Positions 31,001 to 35,517 of a stretch of 64,000 bases of DNA are shown here, piece after piece (the stretch's first letter is position 1; every line of letters starts with the position of its first letter). The stretch comes from Methylocystaceae bacterium (GTDB lineage Bacteria; Pseudomonadota; Alphaproteobacteria; Rhodospirillales; Terasakiellaceae). Both the position numbers and the translations under genes were made by a program. Location of the stretch: positions 558,001-622,000 of the forward strand of contig JABXIG010000003.1 in the NCBI GenBank assembly GCA_013373205.1, read 5' to 3'. The notes beneath the pieces were generated by a model. That model was given only the letters and a program-made list of their open reading frames with translations, was not told the origin of the DNA and ran no database searches.

Positions 31001-31109
31001 TTCAGGCAATGGGACAGGGGCATCCGTTCAACTCCCCACAGAGGAACAGCAGCAATCCTCTGTTGAAACCCCACAAGAGGGTGAGGTGAATATTGCTGCA
31101 GCCGAGTAA
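10083..31109 (+). CDS. Giant (7008-aa) LEPR-XLL-like, RTX-containing, beta-helix-type surface protein
   Basis: An uninterrupted 7008-residue frame preceded by AGGA. No classical signal peptide; instead LEQRIMLSGD at 17-26 resembles the LEPR-XLL motif found at the start of very large bacterial proteins. Order: an acidic linker, an autotransporter-like strand module (about 95-230, with SPGNSPG), a long region (about 240-2440) with three similar units starting near 780, 1177 and 1655, about nine RTX-like glycine/aspartate repeats (2470-2570), then roughly 4100 residues of filamentous-haemagglutinin-like strand repeats. That last stretch is interrupted by an aromatic-rich insert (about 4686-5256). 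The end (about 6800-7008) is acidic and non-repetitive. I found no cysteine in the whole protein. It is probably a secreted or surface filament/adhesin; the role in attachment is inference. Confidence 0.8.
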   Translation: MTTNIPNIKLMEKFEKLEQRIMLSGDIPVEMLPEESNQEEIAAQEAIIVSEQDISIPRDIENYEALPSDVLVDIHLSADTILSSDNPILIDSSEVLTGSGDVDGTVVNDGYVSPGNSPGVQNIDDYQQTAEGTLVIEIGGTTVGAGAEVIDNGYDQINVSGQADFDGTLEIDLINDFTPTAGQIYNVVNYGSHTGSFSDYSGLYIGDGLYFKPTYADDGLSLEVMEMPGGIDLDITNEAVLNDFMEYLLDENATGPFEFSGGFTLAGQDVTGDISFSRASDNTGYEIVLSNGKVSYEVEGYGVELKDAGGALYIGTDGVAVSLSGTAGVIGLDDLGLSGSVDWSMSTFTTDVNRTIDDIEMQVEALRDLSFEGQLDLSVANLASLSGDFLFKLDGLGTDPRFLIDGSNITSTIGVDGVGAELTNGSLGMILDLGANGVPGYAVLASGNVSLNNPTGINLGGTAVVKANTLEKTLIEDVTINGHTHNFNFATADQVHLIDVPDLDLTLNETLLNSLDAVGSQILALKDDLIPDFDEDGNIVYNSVLTQTLPGVNKSVEDIVGFNELLELGTYLQNYVNSAGAKTLSGLMSYLETNWVPTLSNVAADALNLGMNDTGFTVNFQNTFTATENISLDMGEAVSDFGLDFDNGLDLDVDVSSKVEFALAFDWDQSEASFELGNMDFGLRAHKDDLVASGSFGPLGISLGSNDGEKATVDIDLGGRIYLDDNGAFAVQTLRDDLNIDLPVFAQLAGQDLSALTTPRILLEGSPLTGEEFSYSTENFDVLSDFTNISLVDMILMFPDFMEALEEVRGSDYFAVNIPFAENALNQVFNFADGFKTKIYDQIDFNRAPVKLLDNLIGSIASGEKTLTVSGQSFSEDLVDQYITFAGYGPVQILEVNGDTLTLAKSFDADLSDVGFYIHEEIEQIKTLQEFVSAISSSGVLPGGMSISYDMDTQTFVVPLEFSKTFDPASTNLSFDFDLADGVGLDTDAVGAINASVNGSMNFFFDLDGVDGSGAEIGIKDVNLAASMTMDVSDMEVAAKLGFLDVTTGGAGSGSGVHVEVGATGGLDKQQGEAETDKRFNIADIKSGDFIDSLQMSLDSEAWAKLKGLSVDGIGSELPIAPAAEISIYVQNPFDPGSSVQVNQSPALAFDLDTFVASGAAGNNDTVIVMPDLGSGFDFKNLEFSDILAAVRTGIDFIEESLGDHEFYNAIIPILNFALADQFTVIDGFAAKLQEIDDNPNASIGEAEALIEQALGITDNNSLDFQEQMFALRLNGDVLDIHLDYGQTLSELVTFNLDLEQLQNAAGIDLAGLDGIGLLADQIGAGASANVLFEGMFDIQVDAGLDFSDINQPEVFLYDYEEVKVDTVTGLDDLAGVDFAEGSKDITDEQYAVILAGFQAALAQATQSGGEAKSLRASVVGAYSGAETIKTAGERILSLMALEERLEADLGIELTLMAGGHESVDDSAAVAATSAFTDLVVTKETAISADQARGTQASIGFRVAGTDMEMGFDLGPMSLGTEGASVIIDGDGDASTTDDYATLQIRLDQIDLSDDPTITEAVKNSIPDDDGRFHFADEDIKLNVAPVMNGDINVVLPLRMDFEGLEFELPEALKIELNPEFGDNPFGAFFDGLMNADLPDFEFPSTPVLNIDTPDIVGFFEDLGGSFDLLAILNDPSMIIDGIDFSLGSLQDVVLEGFAADLPFIGDILGDFSGFIGDMRLGVLSDLKYELSQYGGVIEAMRSVYFEVFGQNGLDILLDSTGDNIVDINDVLVGWYDETGTFMDDWIVNGAPPSDVNAVQFDMDLGGTIFGTGVDIPLDLELPGFEFELDGGFALDMDWSLDFSTGISANDGFYIVTNTDEDDAEFQVDIDVYLDGTPDNPNVSSPLEGEAKLAFFKAVFEDKGIQEDGAFVASGLYGDFDIDFVGDDRHRLTMNMLSGKPIEKTFVSSFELDGELNLGMSLEVDGLAAMPRLVGDLVVDWDYILGQKVETPSVDILNLGLDVGSLVDDFLKPIIGNIESILEPFRPVVEGLYQDIPGMGFLGIDTVMDLIDTILQLRGKKPVNWAFVHAAKAMLDMGDTIDEWSRAGGIILLGDIKNLGTADLDYSQTNVELPSSFDAQLNKLEKESSGGVSSGSETRSGFKFIEYVTDISQWMNVITGGDATLFTYEMPLLHAGGEFNVPIIGFSAGPADFGVMAYGDFSAEADLAFGYDTLGIRKALDSGNMLDAFDGFYISDVTLPEFKGGSIVSGTGGDEKPEFSFDLDVGIKAGVSAGPIEAWLKGGIEFFADFDLQDIQTAETTKDEDGYITNVNYTSDGKIRLSEMKTMWEYENGGFANMFNADMGATFETSAEVVVNYGLGSSTVFDKTLMEVDLFEFNYDAPIVQPYLAEKSGSTLTLNFGDRASARKYFNTEDSGEQVWLYGENGKVGIEFDGWYQTFDGISEVIIDMGDGEDMLDATRLSDVRVTAHGGSGDDTILLGDGGGAIYGDSGNDTLSITKGSTGALLDGGSGRDRLTGADGDDTLIGGSGADRLMGGLGDDILEGGSGNDQLYGDFGDDTYVFANGFGQDSIRDRQGATTLDYSRMTDSIDLTFGRSGVSAYTAKGDEVRAGGAQVEHIFLTQNDDDIRIKDFGDWALTVEDAGGNDDYHMVMGRAGASMDTGTVHIIDTSGAFDEMIVEQTSLQNDIFLNNQQVANGREVVTYTDTHIERLTLMGKGATYTDSNIETFGRKVSFDTTSGNNISDLGATGLRVIGDDITMNSQVKAAHVIMDSFDTLEVVQRINAHMDGYVELRTYGDNSHIVQMADILVSTGTSWDGSGAGWLRFVSADGHIANDNASHILAAGSYLQMAARDYIGTLEKQLLTQIKDITAITSSFGSGDIVITEADDLNVVTDRRHNNPENPGFRVTPTNGVEYWEDKTRWDNDATADWMNVIQEGRTDYGLEIGTGDLHLTQLLADALLTLESGDIHALADGADISLTVDDIDFRSGEDKVIASGDLSIQAQKAVWDYLIGSAAEGISGVEQTRNNHLTSMALGSTDVAAIADGFASITIGRRDSGNTMTIGDLIDRLVPKMTDDAAVDNAQLRDDWTFVSDDLKIRGEINGAAEKLAFVAETLSINSQNVHNPLGLPDSGVTAREVHFDVTEQMHVGGYVVGEDLVNLDVTASTGVNTTGTDAFAAPPNDVTSLLMDVGSKIETLNDGSQIDIDLSNGAQVAGVIQIHGENSSIDIDLGSDFLLLEGATIVGREIGADIDIAAGGLIALNSGSAVTAGIEFNQVNGAPVASISGAAGSIKLDAHNEMMLSGSVSTSDALTLKSGASTRDNEDFGDPSDPSYLAQYTVYNKQAYMDSIAALDPSHYLGNHTRGYGMLVGGTITSLGDNQSVVISSNEDVLMRGNIVATGDGTTVTLRSDTFVFHEGRIEANGGIDIFGGIEIDGTDLGGSDDFGSSVYVHETASAFTTGDAAHITVKGSKDVDLYGVLLAGGRIGENGPVWSGTGANLTVEAGAQLLVETGLLASGNVVAKGGIADAGDNDISVLMGTASGATARGYNGIGGNVTVTSAGNLEMMGTYNAGGSLVQTFAADGKLLTQSVDWSGTLGTFTVDAQGRAIIGGYTKNSEGEDTLTGGFINSASDVTIRGGAHASGTGVLITGASEIAANKEDALIYIDAAQDAEILGLLAAGARIHQVRDANGTYQGKYLETYGGASKIRVEADHQIRVGVGLQAGKSIDLMGGVDPVEPDPADGSVNHSGKGLVLYGSASLKTWQENSEINLNGAGRVDVLAPAHTNEVEAQGWPVNANGQLTEDVTLDLVVDKGTYEISASVTMSVADTAANENINDLMTSLQVALEGANWIVTQSDTADYVVGESYGDFADNPDTADDVDPDLQVKLRNGHLNLTGDYNFVIKDTSINAGQLGYQLAAGDLKSGIYYAIDAREQGSVVNIGSPTGPNEKVYVAGKVLAHKTINLFSGAASDGVDIELDATGVLETVDGSITFTAGENGLIKGDVIARGEGSDVIIGAGKSMTVAGDIIATDDITLIAGTTENAGETSLKVESTSKIISNGGGGTIQLDGLNDVIIDGMIGEGSNDLDEIVLISQKGDVTITKASGWIKTDGLIRMEGMNVDIQGVIENTAADADGYEISIDVDGKITIQSDIELIGDMLIDGVAGVEIFNASILATGTDSSIDVKSEGDIVTSRIAVANGHDSLPDGQLYQQGATLDAKKSITMDAGQELTIGSGVVLGTVNDNSSIVLNGQTVNILGTVTAGASSQGVWQGNDARLDITATERVNVGGRAIDSAGLMSDKGGNLKSSGDLAITVENGTNAIGFYQNNLSTVLASSTQDGGLAFDGTTSDLTITTDTGLEVHGVLKADDAASKVNITTGDTALFNGTVEAGNEINVVAGDDESGSSVITRNHVYLTDVATGYFLDDQNRLMDGMGHLVNADGDYVDENGDVVADPVLGGNPIQLSGATFDTNYGGTINITGENDVNLGGQIGRPQQVAEGVTTVNVDTINVTSGEDVTVTGLVSAINQINFDVVQNFTVMPGGVVNTRGTSGQIRVDAEGNVLIAANDADDRGAARLETSDLLHISGDNIYLSGTVSALSDADARLLVNAHTSAIIGGALSSSGKIDLRGGVSKNWSDATLTASNVSVASLNSALIKVVGVGTVDAKTDINIITGGDFAVESEVVEQDGQTALLKPIIITEPMTIQVVTGYNEVEDGFIYQPVVSYVTTTVEEVIGQEEVKAGVSYYTMDVTLTQDGYYNMDTNTFREYFVEGVDYNNADVDWALTGATAPNNDKAEPNPSYNPFNTLTDLQKAAVLKHLGYMPLYDFDYSNYTRNQVVNGNPTAQSVDPDWKNNADEIQYIAVSGWDDKYIRMPKGAAADVLNIISQGEADIWDETVGTYYDTAEVYYDQVHTDYVGTEQDYHKETDLDGSDKDRWQVSYSDNGQRWYSINDGRSGENAVSHTFMPLWTVEPNTTLDTRTDVLGNYIYSTAGYDSTTATLINQTEHSRSTEIIGYSYDKYFDVVIRSIGVEFDFNTEDGDEEEAARFYGSLTDGSGNTVDSGSKVRGWPGGGDGGYYSMSKVLASGRLDKNGEIYIEYRIWEDDEGSETSYGSGDDNFLYGSRTYHIPDYNIFSNTTTTYSPSSGDQEVRFSVEVTPVWVRQPDITGEHINYNYDWTSVENDVTDTRKTLQYFYKGQATDIYETRDKTQTREEQTRVETQERKTIWRNDPIYEDQTVNRSKRIYDDAGSVDFAAFENDALHALGNINITTGEDTTISGLVTGDGADSNLTINAGGDIKVDGRLYDGAAEDAQAAQAKLDMTGDVLFNSGGKTTIGDDSSLVTQGDLTIDANGDAIVDGNVETTGFIDIDTDGSATLTADIKTANEIIVDAAGSITGSIETSLEVSDEAGSIRLDSETGDILLTDSSVLAQSGLTLLAQNGEISHSGGVIETDQITAQSQSGFTANTETSEVTITNSGSGDVTLLNDGALIVNQMTTGAGAITLDNHGAVTAATVRTNGTRDDDDISIQVYGGGLTYTTIAVANGGDGDVILKTQGDINNVGNDSIIDADELTIHVPGSIDVTTNVNEIDFTSYDGGDITLNDISANGLRSFSAELGEGNLDVTVAGDIAIKKAHVLSKFRDFNLVSAGSVSGLDNNNELNIITNVLNIQAENGITDLYTQANEYQRVVTTNGDITMTNKEFGDDDVDNLTLSEVVTGSGNVSITSDETIVAYEVQANGDNTSLAITSTNNNIVVRTPTHADAGIWASSKLTLDAGKKLDLEVNVDAEDELILRTGETFNLPTTGTYAADRITIESDETVKMNGDLVFGGESLNIKSGQNIFLEGTVSSSDGSTVEHLTLTSLAENPQEIVMTDTTLGYIVYHDDNGDRVLHRPDGHYVRAEIDGKYVQYGFYVPDDPALDPYQITYLSSAEDGSGTLTDLSGNALDSARVTQITRGEVDVTDEVNAGLNIEKQIRYYASSDIKLDLGSQTFGDVTITAGGTVGSIDLNADQNLDLTNFKLNATGGIDIETTGDLTVTDGSLSGIGTNIAEFITLTSGGDLHLEQNVEVQDGVRERNQEWIDVEGTITLNSGGTITQDENLLVNATNLVTSSVSGTDLSTDVGTLTSTISGDGTLRIVEENDLTVHQANINNGSIQVAVKGALDIGEMSIATDVQGNRVSLSNGQGNVTIDKIELGKTFGDITIYSAGEVIERTPGDDAADLIANSVNILIEGDTTDLEIDANIVQVGTPDDLVLEFFGDLVLSGEYVGYVDVTVHGNVIMTELSAGDDITIIADNTINVRADNVATSGKVTLSGIAITFEENSTLNALQLDVDATNGPITMEESSSIVVGTGGATLDATGDIVLTQMDVAGDLHAHTTNGAILDGSTVDGQVIKVDGNVDLNAKNGIGLDGREGDPDDIDLELGGTLSAHTDQGGINISNKGDLTIDGTGVSAIAGRVLLNSETGSINIADGAEVKGNQDSMVLLAENDINISSLSGDGEIIVTSKTGSILDNSADETANISSDGTISLTAQNGLGVVGGEDLNINGGVSGTATDGGINLEGSDNLSVLPGSLIALNGDITLSAIQTLDITGKLEAENGDISLTAKTITQSGEVLVHDTHTVDIAAGNGGLSMTGKTVVDGDGTITVASEAGINMGLFETAGKVKMEADGSITDALQNRAVNIVADDVVLDAGGSVGSANIDQLDVVTNTISALAESGGVSLRFPNGVTVSEPGIWSLDGKSNTFIVTDQGTVKSDGEISRATAQMEGAFIGALGEGSVSAFESWGGRDALDDSDIFHTSERNREKENNQLLNDQNDFDRIRQEDDNDQIQKDIFKDHQPLLSEFVDRDRAEKILENLFVEPVSKPDVAEVETEEYADKPKTESSMLKQRQLVQQGDDDQLIDFNNDISIEPSRIFSVLESRQPDAPGVVDDGLGIERVNDLIDEILRNIEGRDQDDLLPADILPQTPLPSGNGTGASVQLPTEEQQQSSVETPQEGEVNIAAAE
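17490..17790 (+). repeat. RTX-type nonapeptide repeats inside the giant protein
   Basis: Codes for residues about 2470-2570 of the giant protein. Repeated GGxGxDxL-type units are visible, for example GGSGDDTIL, GADGDDTLI, GGSGADRLM, GGLGDDILE and GGSGNDQLY. Such repeats bind calcium and fold into a parallel beta-roll outside the cell. Unusually they lie about a third of the way along the protein instead of near the C-terminus. Confidence 0.85.
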
Positions 31110-31155
31110 AAATAAAATTTTTCAAAACTTTAGTGACAAATGAGGAGAACTCACA

Positions 31156-31476
31156 ATGACGACCAAAAATGATGATGTTTCAACTGATGTAAAAGCTGGC
31201 GAAGGTGCTGTTCCACCGGAAGCCGTTGCAAGCAAAATCATCTGGAATGACAGTAACATGACTTCGAAATATGCGAATGTTTCCAACGTCGCAACAACAA
31301 GTGATGAAGTTATGTTCTTGTTTGGAACGTCAACGGCTTGGAATAGCGCACAAAAAGACGTAGTGGTGAACCTGAGTGACCGGATCATCATGACGCCATC
31401 AGCTGCCAAGCGTTTTCAACAGGTTTTAACGCGTACATTGGAAGAGTATGAAAAGAAATTCGGTCAACTTGACTAA
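31156..31476 (+). CDS. DUF3467 family protein
   Basis: A small, soluble 106-residue protein preceded by AGGAG. The core (residues about 34-103: TSKYANVSNVATTSDEVMF, then LSDRIIMTPSAAKRF) matches the DUF3467 family as I recall it, a family without an established function. It has no signal peptide. It lies 46 bases after the giant-protein gene and before the secretion-component genes, so it may act as a chaperone-like or regulatory factor for the giant protein; that is inference. A hairpin follows it. Confidence 0.75.
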   Translation: MTTKNDDVSTDVKAGEGAVPPEAVASKIIWNDSNMTSKYANVSNVATTSDEVMFLFGTSTAWNSAQKDVVVNLSDRIIMTPSAAKRFQQVLTRTLEEYEKKFGQLD

Positions 31477-31504
31477 ACTGAATTTCCTTTGATTTTAAGG
31501 TTTT

Positions 31505-31542
31505 AACCGCCGCTTGATGTACAATTTCAAGCTGGCGGTTTT
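31505..31542 (+). terminator. Hairpin between substrate genes and secretion genes, likely (partial) terminator
   Basis: AACCGCC-G-CTTGA pairs with TCAAG-CT-GGCGGTT across a loop of about 9 bases and is followed by TTTTG. The U-tract is short, so partial termination or RNA stabilisation is plausible. Either would let the giant protein and DUF3467 be made in excess over the export components. Confidence 0.55.
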
Positions 31543-31562
31543 GCCGTTTCTATGAGAAGACA

Positions 31563-33365
31563 ATGAGCAAACCCCATAATATGTCACCTTATAACCTTGT
31601 TACTTCCCTGTTAAACCTCTCGCGATTTGAGGGGTCGACACGGGAATTCTGGCGATTGTTTGTCCGTCAATATGCTGCTTTATGCCATGCGGAACAGGCG
31701 ATGCTGGTTGGGTGTTCAGGCGGCAAATGGGGTGTTGTTCAGAGCTGGGTTTTACCCGAAAAGACATGGTCGTTTGATGATGATTTAATGCGGATTGCCG
31801 AAGCAGCACAAAAGCAAAGTATTGTGCGCGTCAGTGACTTGTTGGCCGTGCGTATTGATGTCGGCCCACAGGAAGACCCGCCCGTTTTGCTGATGGAATT
31901 AAAGGCCGGCACTCATGTCCCGGAAGTTCAGACTTTATATTTCGCAGCCGGGCTTCCTTCGACTTTTCAGGTGATGCGCCAATATGGTAAAGCGCGAAGT
32001 GATGTTGTTTTTTTCGCAGAGGTCTTAAAGCTTCTTGGGACTATTCAGGAAGATAAAAAATTCAAACAAGCTGCTATGCGTTTATGTAACGAGGCCGCCG
32101 CATTGTTCAAAGTCGATCAGGTGAGTCTGGGGTGGTCCGGTCCCTATGGCAAGCAGGTCAAGGTTTGTGCGATCAGCAACCTCGAAACTTTCGACCAACG
32201 CACCAATGCCATTTGGGAATTGGAAGCTGCAATGGAAGAATGTTTGGACAAAGAAGGGGAAATCATTTGGGATCATCACCAGAAAAATGATGAATTGGTT
32301 CGCGCCCATAAAGCTTATGGCGCGGTACGATCTGTCGGACATTTAATCTCTGTTCCGTTACGTATTGGTTCGGATTGTGTTGGTGTTTTGACCTGTGAAG
32401 ACAGCAAAACACCCTTTCAGGAAAGCGATGCCTGGAAATTACGCCTGATGCTGGAACAATGTGTACGCCACCTATCTTTTCTGGAACATCGTGATAAGTG
32501 GGTTGGTGAAAAAGTCAGGCGACAGTTTAAGCGGACTTTTCGTACGCTTTTGGGTGTCGATAAAATGGCCTATAAGGTCGCAGCTCTTGCAGGTGTCGCT
32601 GTGCTGGCCTTCCTAATGTTCGGGCAATGGGCCTATAAAGTCGATGGGAGTTTTGCCTTAAAGGCAGAACAAATGGTTCATCTGTCTTCCCCCATTGACG
32701 GACTTATTGAAGAAGCCCCTGTGCGCCCAGGTGATATCGTCCATAAAGGGGAAACCCTGCTGGCGCTGAATACCCGTGAATTATTACTGGAACAGGCAAA
32801 GGCTTACGCAAAGCTTGCTCGATATAAGCATGAAATTGAAAAAGCACGCGCCAGTTATTCTTTGGCTGATATGCGCATTGCACAATCAGCCATGGATTCA
32901 GCGCAGGCTGAAGTCGATCAGATCAAACTGCGTCTGGAAAATACCCTCGTTAAAGCCCCTTATGACGGGGTGGTGGTTGAAGGTGATTTACAAGTCAAGA
33001 TCGGAGCGCCGTTAAGGACAGGGGAGACTTTTATGAAGGTGGCCTCCCTGAACAAGTTGTATGCTGAAATTCTTGTCAATGAACGTGACATTCAGGACAT
33101 CACCTTAGGTCAGGAAGCAACGATCACATTTGTAGGCCGCCCTGAATTGAATTATCGCATCCGCTTGGCACAGATTATCCCGCAAGCTGAGGTTCACGAC
33201 GGGCAGAATGTCTTTACGGTCAAGGCAGAACTGCTGGATCCATCGGACGATTGGTGGCGACCGGGCATGAGTGGTGTTGCCAAGATTGATGCCGGTGATC
33301 GTTCTATTCTGTGGCTTTTAACGCATGAGACGCTGGATTATTTGCGTCTGCATTTTTGGCTATAG
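31563..33365 (+). CDS. GAF-domain/transmembrane/HlyD periplasmic adaptor fusion
   Basis: 600 residues. The N-terminal third is cytoplasmic: a region of unclear fold (1-140) and a GAF-like domain (about 155-298). A single transmembrane helix (about 338-356) leads to a periplasmic HlyD-type adaptor: lipoyl half LSSPIDGLIEEAPVRPGDIV (374-393), a short helical hairpin (400-460), the second half VKAPYDGVVVEGDLQVKIGA (463-482) and a beta-barrel (to about 575). It ends with a hydrophobic stretch (580-600) that may re-enter the membrane. A ligand-sensing domain attached to an adaptor suggests that export is gated by a cytoplasmic signal, which is inference. The next gene follows after 10 bases. Confidence 0.8.
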   Translation: MSKPHNMSPYNLVTSLLNLSRFEGSTREFWRLFVRQYAALCHAEQAMLVGCSGGKWGVVQSWVLPEKTWSFDDDLMRIAEAAQKQSIVRVSDLLAVRIDVGPQEDPPVLLMELKAGTHVPEVQTLYFAAGLPSTFQVMRQYGKARSDVVFFAEVLKLLGTIQEDKKFKQAAMRLCNEAAALFKVDQVSLGWSGPYGKQVKVCAISNLETFDQRTNAIWELEAAMEECLDKEGEIIWDHHQKNDELVRAHKAYGAVRSVGHLISVPLRIGSDCVGVLTCEDSKTPFQESDAWKLRLMLEQCVRHLSFLEHRDKWVGEKVRRQFKRTFRTLLGVDKMAYKVAALAGVAVLAFLMFGQWAYKVDGSFALKAEQMVHLSSPIDGLIEEAPVRPGDIVHKGETLLALNTRELLLEQAKAYAKLARYKHEIEKARASYSLADMRIAQSAMDSAQAEVDQIKLRLENTLVKAPYDGVVVEGDLQVKIGAPLRTGETFMKVASLNKLYAEILVNERDIQDITLGQEATITFVGRPELNYRIRLAQIIPQAEVHDGQNVFTVKAELLDPSDDWWRPGMSGVAKIDAGDRSILWLLTHETLDYLRLHFWL

Positions 33366-33375
33366 GGGGGCGGAT

Positions 33376-35517
33376 ATGGCAGGAACGTTCAGTGAAAGCT
33401 GGTATCGCGTTGCCAATGTGCGCGCAGCCCTGAGACCTAGTGTGAATTTTAGAAAGCAAACATATCAAGGTGAAGAATGGTATGTGCTGAGTGACCCGTA
33501 TACCGGATCGTTTTTTCGATTAAGCCCTGCCTATTATGACTTTGTGGCGCAGTTGTCTTTTGATCATACGGTTGAGGAACTGTGGGTCAAAACCCTTGAA
33601 CAAAACCCGCAAACCGCACCGGGCCAGCAAAGTGTGATTAACCTGCTTTCTGAATTGAACAGTTCGAACCTGATTTTTTTTCAGGACGCGGGGGATACAT
33701 CGCGCATGTTTGAAAGGCAATGGCAGAAAGATCGCCAAAAAACACGCAAACAATTGATGAACTTTCTTTTTATTCGTGTTCCTTTGGGCAACCCGAACAG
33801 GCTGCTGGAGAAATTTAAATCTCTCTGGAAAATCATTTTTAGCCGTATCGGTTTTTTTGTCTGGCTTGGCGTTGTCCTGTTCGGGATAAAAACGGCCATC
33901 GAACATGCCAGTTTGTTTGCATCGGAAAGTTCCAATGTGTTGGACCCGGATAATCTTGTGCTGTTGTATATTTCGATGGCTATTCTCAAGTCGATACATG
34001 AATGGGGCCATGGGGCGCTGTGTAAACGTTTTGATGGGGAGGTCAACGCCTGGGGGGTGATGTTTGTTCTGTTCACCCCTTTGCCTTTTGTCGATACAAC
34101 GTCTGTCTGGATGCTGCGCGATAAATGGCAACGTATTCTGGTCAGTTCCGGCGGGATGATCGTTGAATTATTTGTCGGGGCAATTGCCTGTGTCATCTGG
34201 GTAAATTCGCCCCCGGGGATCATTCATGGGGTTGCGTATAACGTCATGTTTACTGCCAGTGTCTCGACGTTGTTATTTAACGCCAATCCGTTAATGCGTT
34301 TTGATGGCTATTATATTCTCTCTGACCTGATCGAAATTCCAAACTTGCAACAAAAAAGTAAGGATCAGGTCTACTACCTTGCGCAAAAGCATCTCTTTGG
34401 TGTTCGACAAGTCAAACAAGTCAGCAGGTCAAGAAAAGAGGGCATACTGTTGGCCCTGTTTGGTGTTTCTGCAATGATATATAGGTTGTTCCTGACGACA
34501 GGGATCGTTCTGTTTATCGCAGACAGTTACTTTATACTGGGGATGATTTTGGCTGTTGTGATGGGCAGCATGTGGTTGGTTGCGCCGATCTTTAAGTATT
34601 TCAAATTTATTCATGGCAGCGCGGTTTTACGTCGGGTACGTCTTCGCGCTTTTGGGATCACCTATGGTGCTTTGATATTGGTTCTTGTTGCAGTTTTCCT
34701 CGTTCCTTTTGATCGCAGTATCGAAGCTATGGGTGTTTTGGAGGCAGAACAACATCAGGAATTAACATCGCGCACAGAAGGACGCCTGCAATCCATTCTT
34801 GCACAACCTAATCAGCTGGTTGTGCAAGGTGAGATATTGTTGGAACTTGAAAATCCACAGCTGAAACTGGAATTAAGAAAAGTTGAGGCAGAGTTAAAAC
34901 AAAATGAAGTCATGTTGCAAAAAGTGCTGCAACAACGCGGATTGGATCGTGAGCCGATCATGCGTAACAAGGAAAGTCTCCTTCAGTTAAAACAGCAGAT
35001 AGAAGAAAAAATACAAGCCTTGCAGGTGCGTGCACCAAACGATGGTGTGTGGATTTTCAAACAGGCTGATAAAATGTTGGGACAATGGGTGGCACAGGGG
35101 ACCAGTCTGGGGCATGTGGTGGATGAAACTACATTACGTTTCAGCGCCGTTGTTGCTCAAGAAGATGCGTCTGATTTGTTTGACATGTCTTTTTCACAGG
35201 CGGTGATCCGGTTGAAAGAGAACCCACAGAAAAATTTGGTCAGCAAGCAAGTCAGGCTGCATCCTCATGCGCAGGAAAAACTACCTTCTAAAGCGCTGGG
35301 CTGGCAAGGTGGGGGCAGTGTTGCGGTTCAGCAAAACGATCCGGACGGTCGGGTGACGCTTGAACCTTTCTATCTGATTTATGCCTCTGTTGATCAGAAT
35401 GGCGGATTTCACGATGGGCAGACGGGACGGATGAAAATCGACTTGCAACCTGTCGCGCTGGGTCATTTTGTTTTCTATAAAATTCAGCAATTCCTGCAAA
35501 AGAGGTATCAGCTTTGA
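33376..35517 (+). CDS. PqqD-like / M50 metallopeptidase / HlyD adaptor fusion
   Basis: 713 residues from the ATG at 33376, which has a G-rich ribosome site just upstream; an earlier in-frame start inside the previous gene is rejected. Order: a PqqD-like small domain (about 18-115), then a multi-helix M50 (site-2-protease-like) membrane domain with the zinc motif HEWGH (H208, E209, H212) and the second-ligand motif NPLMRFDG (D310). Further membrane helices run to about 460, then a periplasmic HlyD-type lipoyl/hairpin region (about 465-690). All catalytic residues of M50 are present. It could process or hand over the substrate at the inner membrane. Its stop overlaps the next ATG (TGATG). Confidence 0.82.
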   Translation: MAGTFSESWYRVANVRAALRPSVNFRKQTYQGEEWYVLSDPYTGSFFRLSPAYYDFVAQLSFDHTVEELWVKTLEQNPQTAPGQQSVINLLSELNSSNLIFFQDAGDTSRMFERQWQKDRQKTRKQLMNFLFIRVPLGNPNRLLEKFKSLWKIIFSRIGFFVWLGVVLFGIKTAIEHASLFASESSNVLDPDNLVLLYISMAILKSIHEWGHGALCKRFDGEVNAWGVMFVLFTPLPFVDTTSVWMLRDKWQRILVSSGGMIVELFVGAIACVIWVNSPPGIIHGVAYNVMFTASVSTLLFNANPLMRFDGYYILSDLIEIPNLQQKSKDQVYYLAQKHLFGVRQVKQVSRSRKEGILLALFGVSAMIYRLFLTTGIVLFIADSYFILGMILAVVMGSMWLVAPIFKYFKFIHGSAVLRRVRLRAFGITYGALILVLVAVFLVPFDRSIEAMGVLEAEQHQELTSRTEGRLQSILAQPNQLVVQGEILLELENPQLKLELRKVEAELKQNEVMLQKVLQQRGLDREPIMRNKESLLQLKQQIEEKIQALQVRAPNDGVWIFKQADKMLGQWVAQGTSLGHVVDETTLRFSAVVAQEDASDLFDMSFSQAVIRLKENPQKNLVSKQVRLHPHAQEKLPSKALGWQGGGSVAVQQNDPDGRVTLEPFYLIYASVDQNGGFHDGQTGRMKIDLQPVALGHFVFYKIQQFLQKRYQL

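Noticed and set aside
10359-31125. Many long open frames on the opposite strand and other frames inside the giant gene
   Set aside because: They follow from low stop-codon frequency opposite a Gly/Asp/Thr-rich repetitive gene; none has a ribosome site or a recognisable domain.
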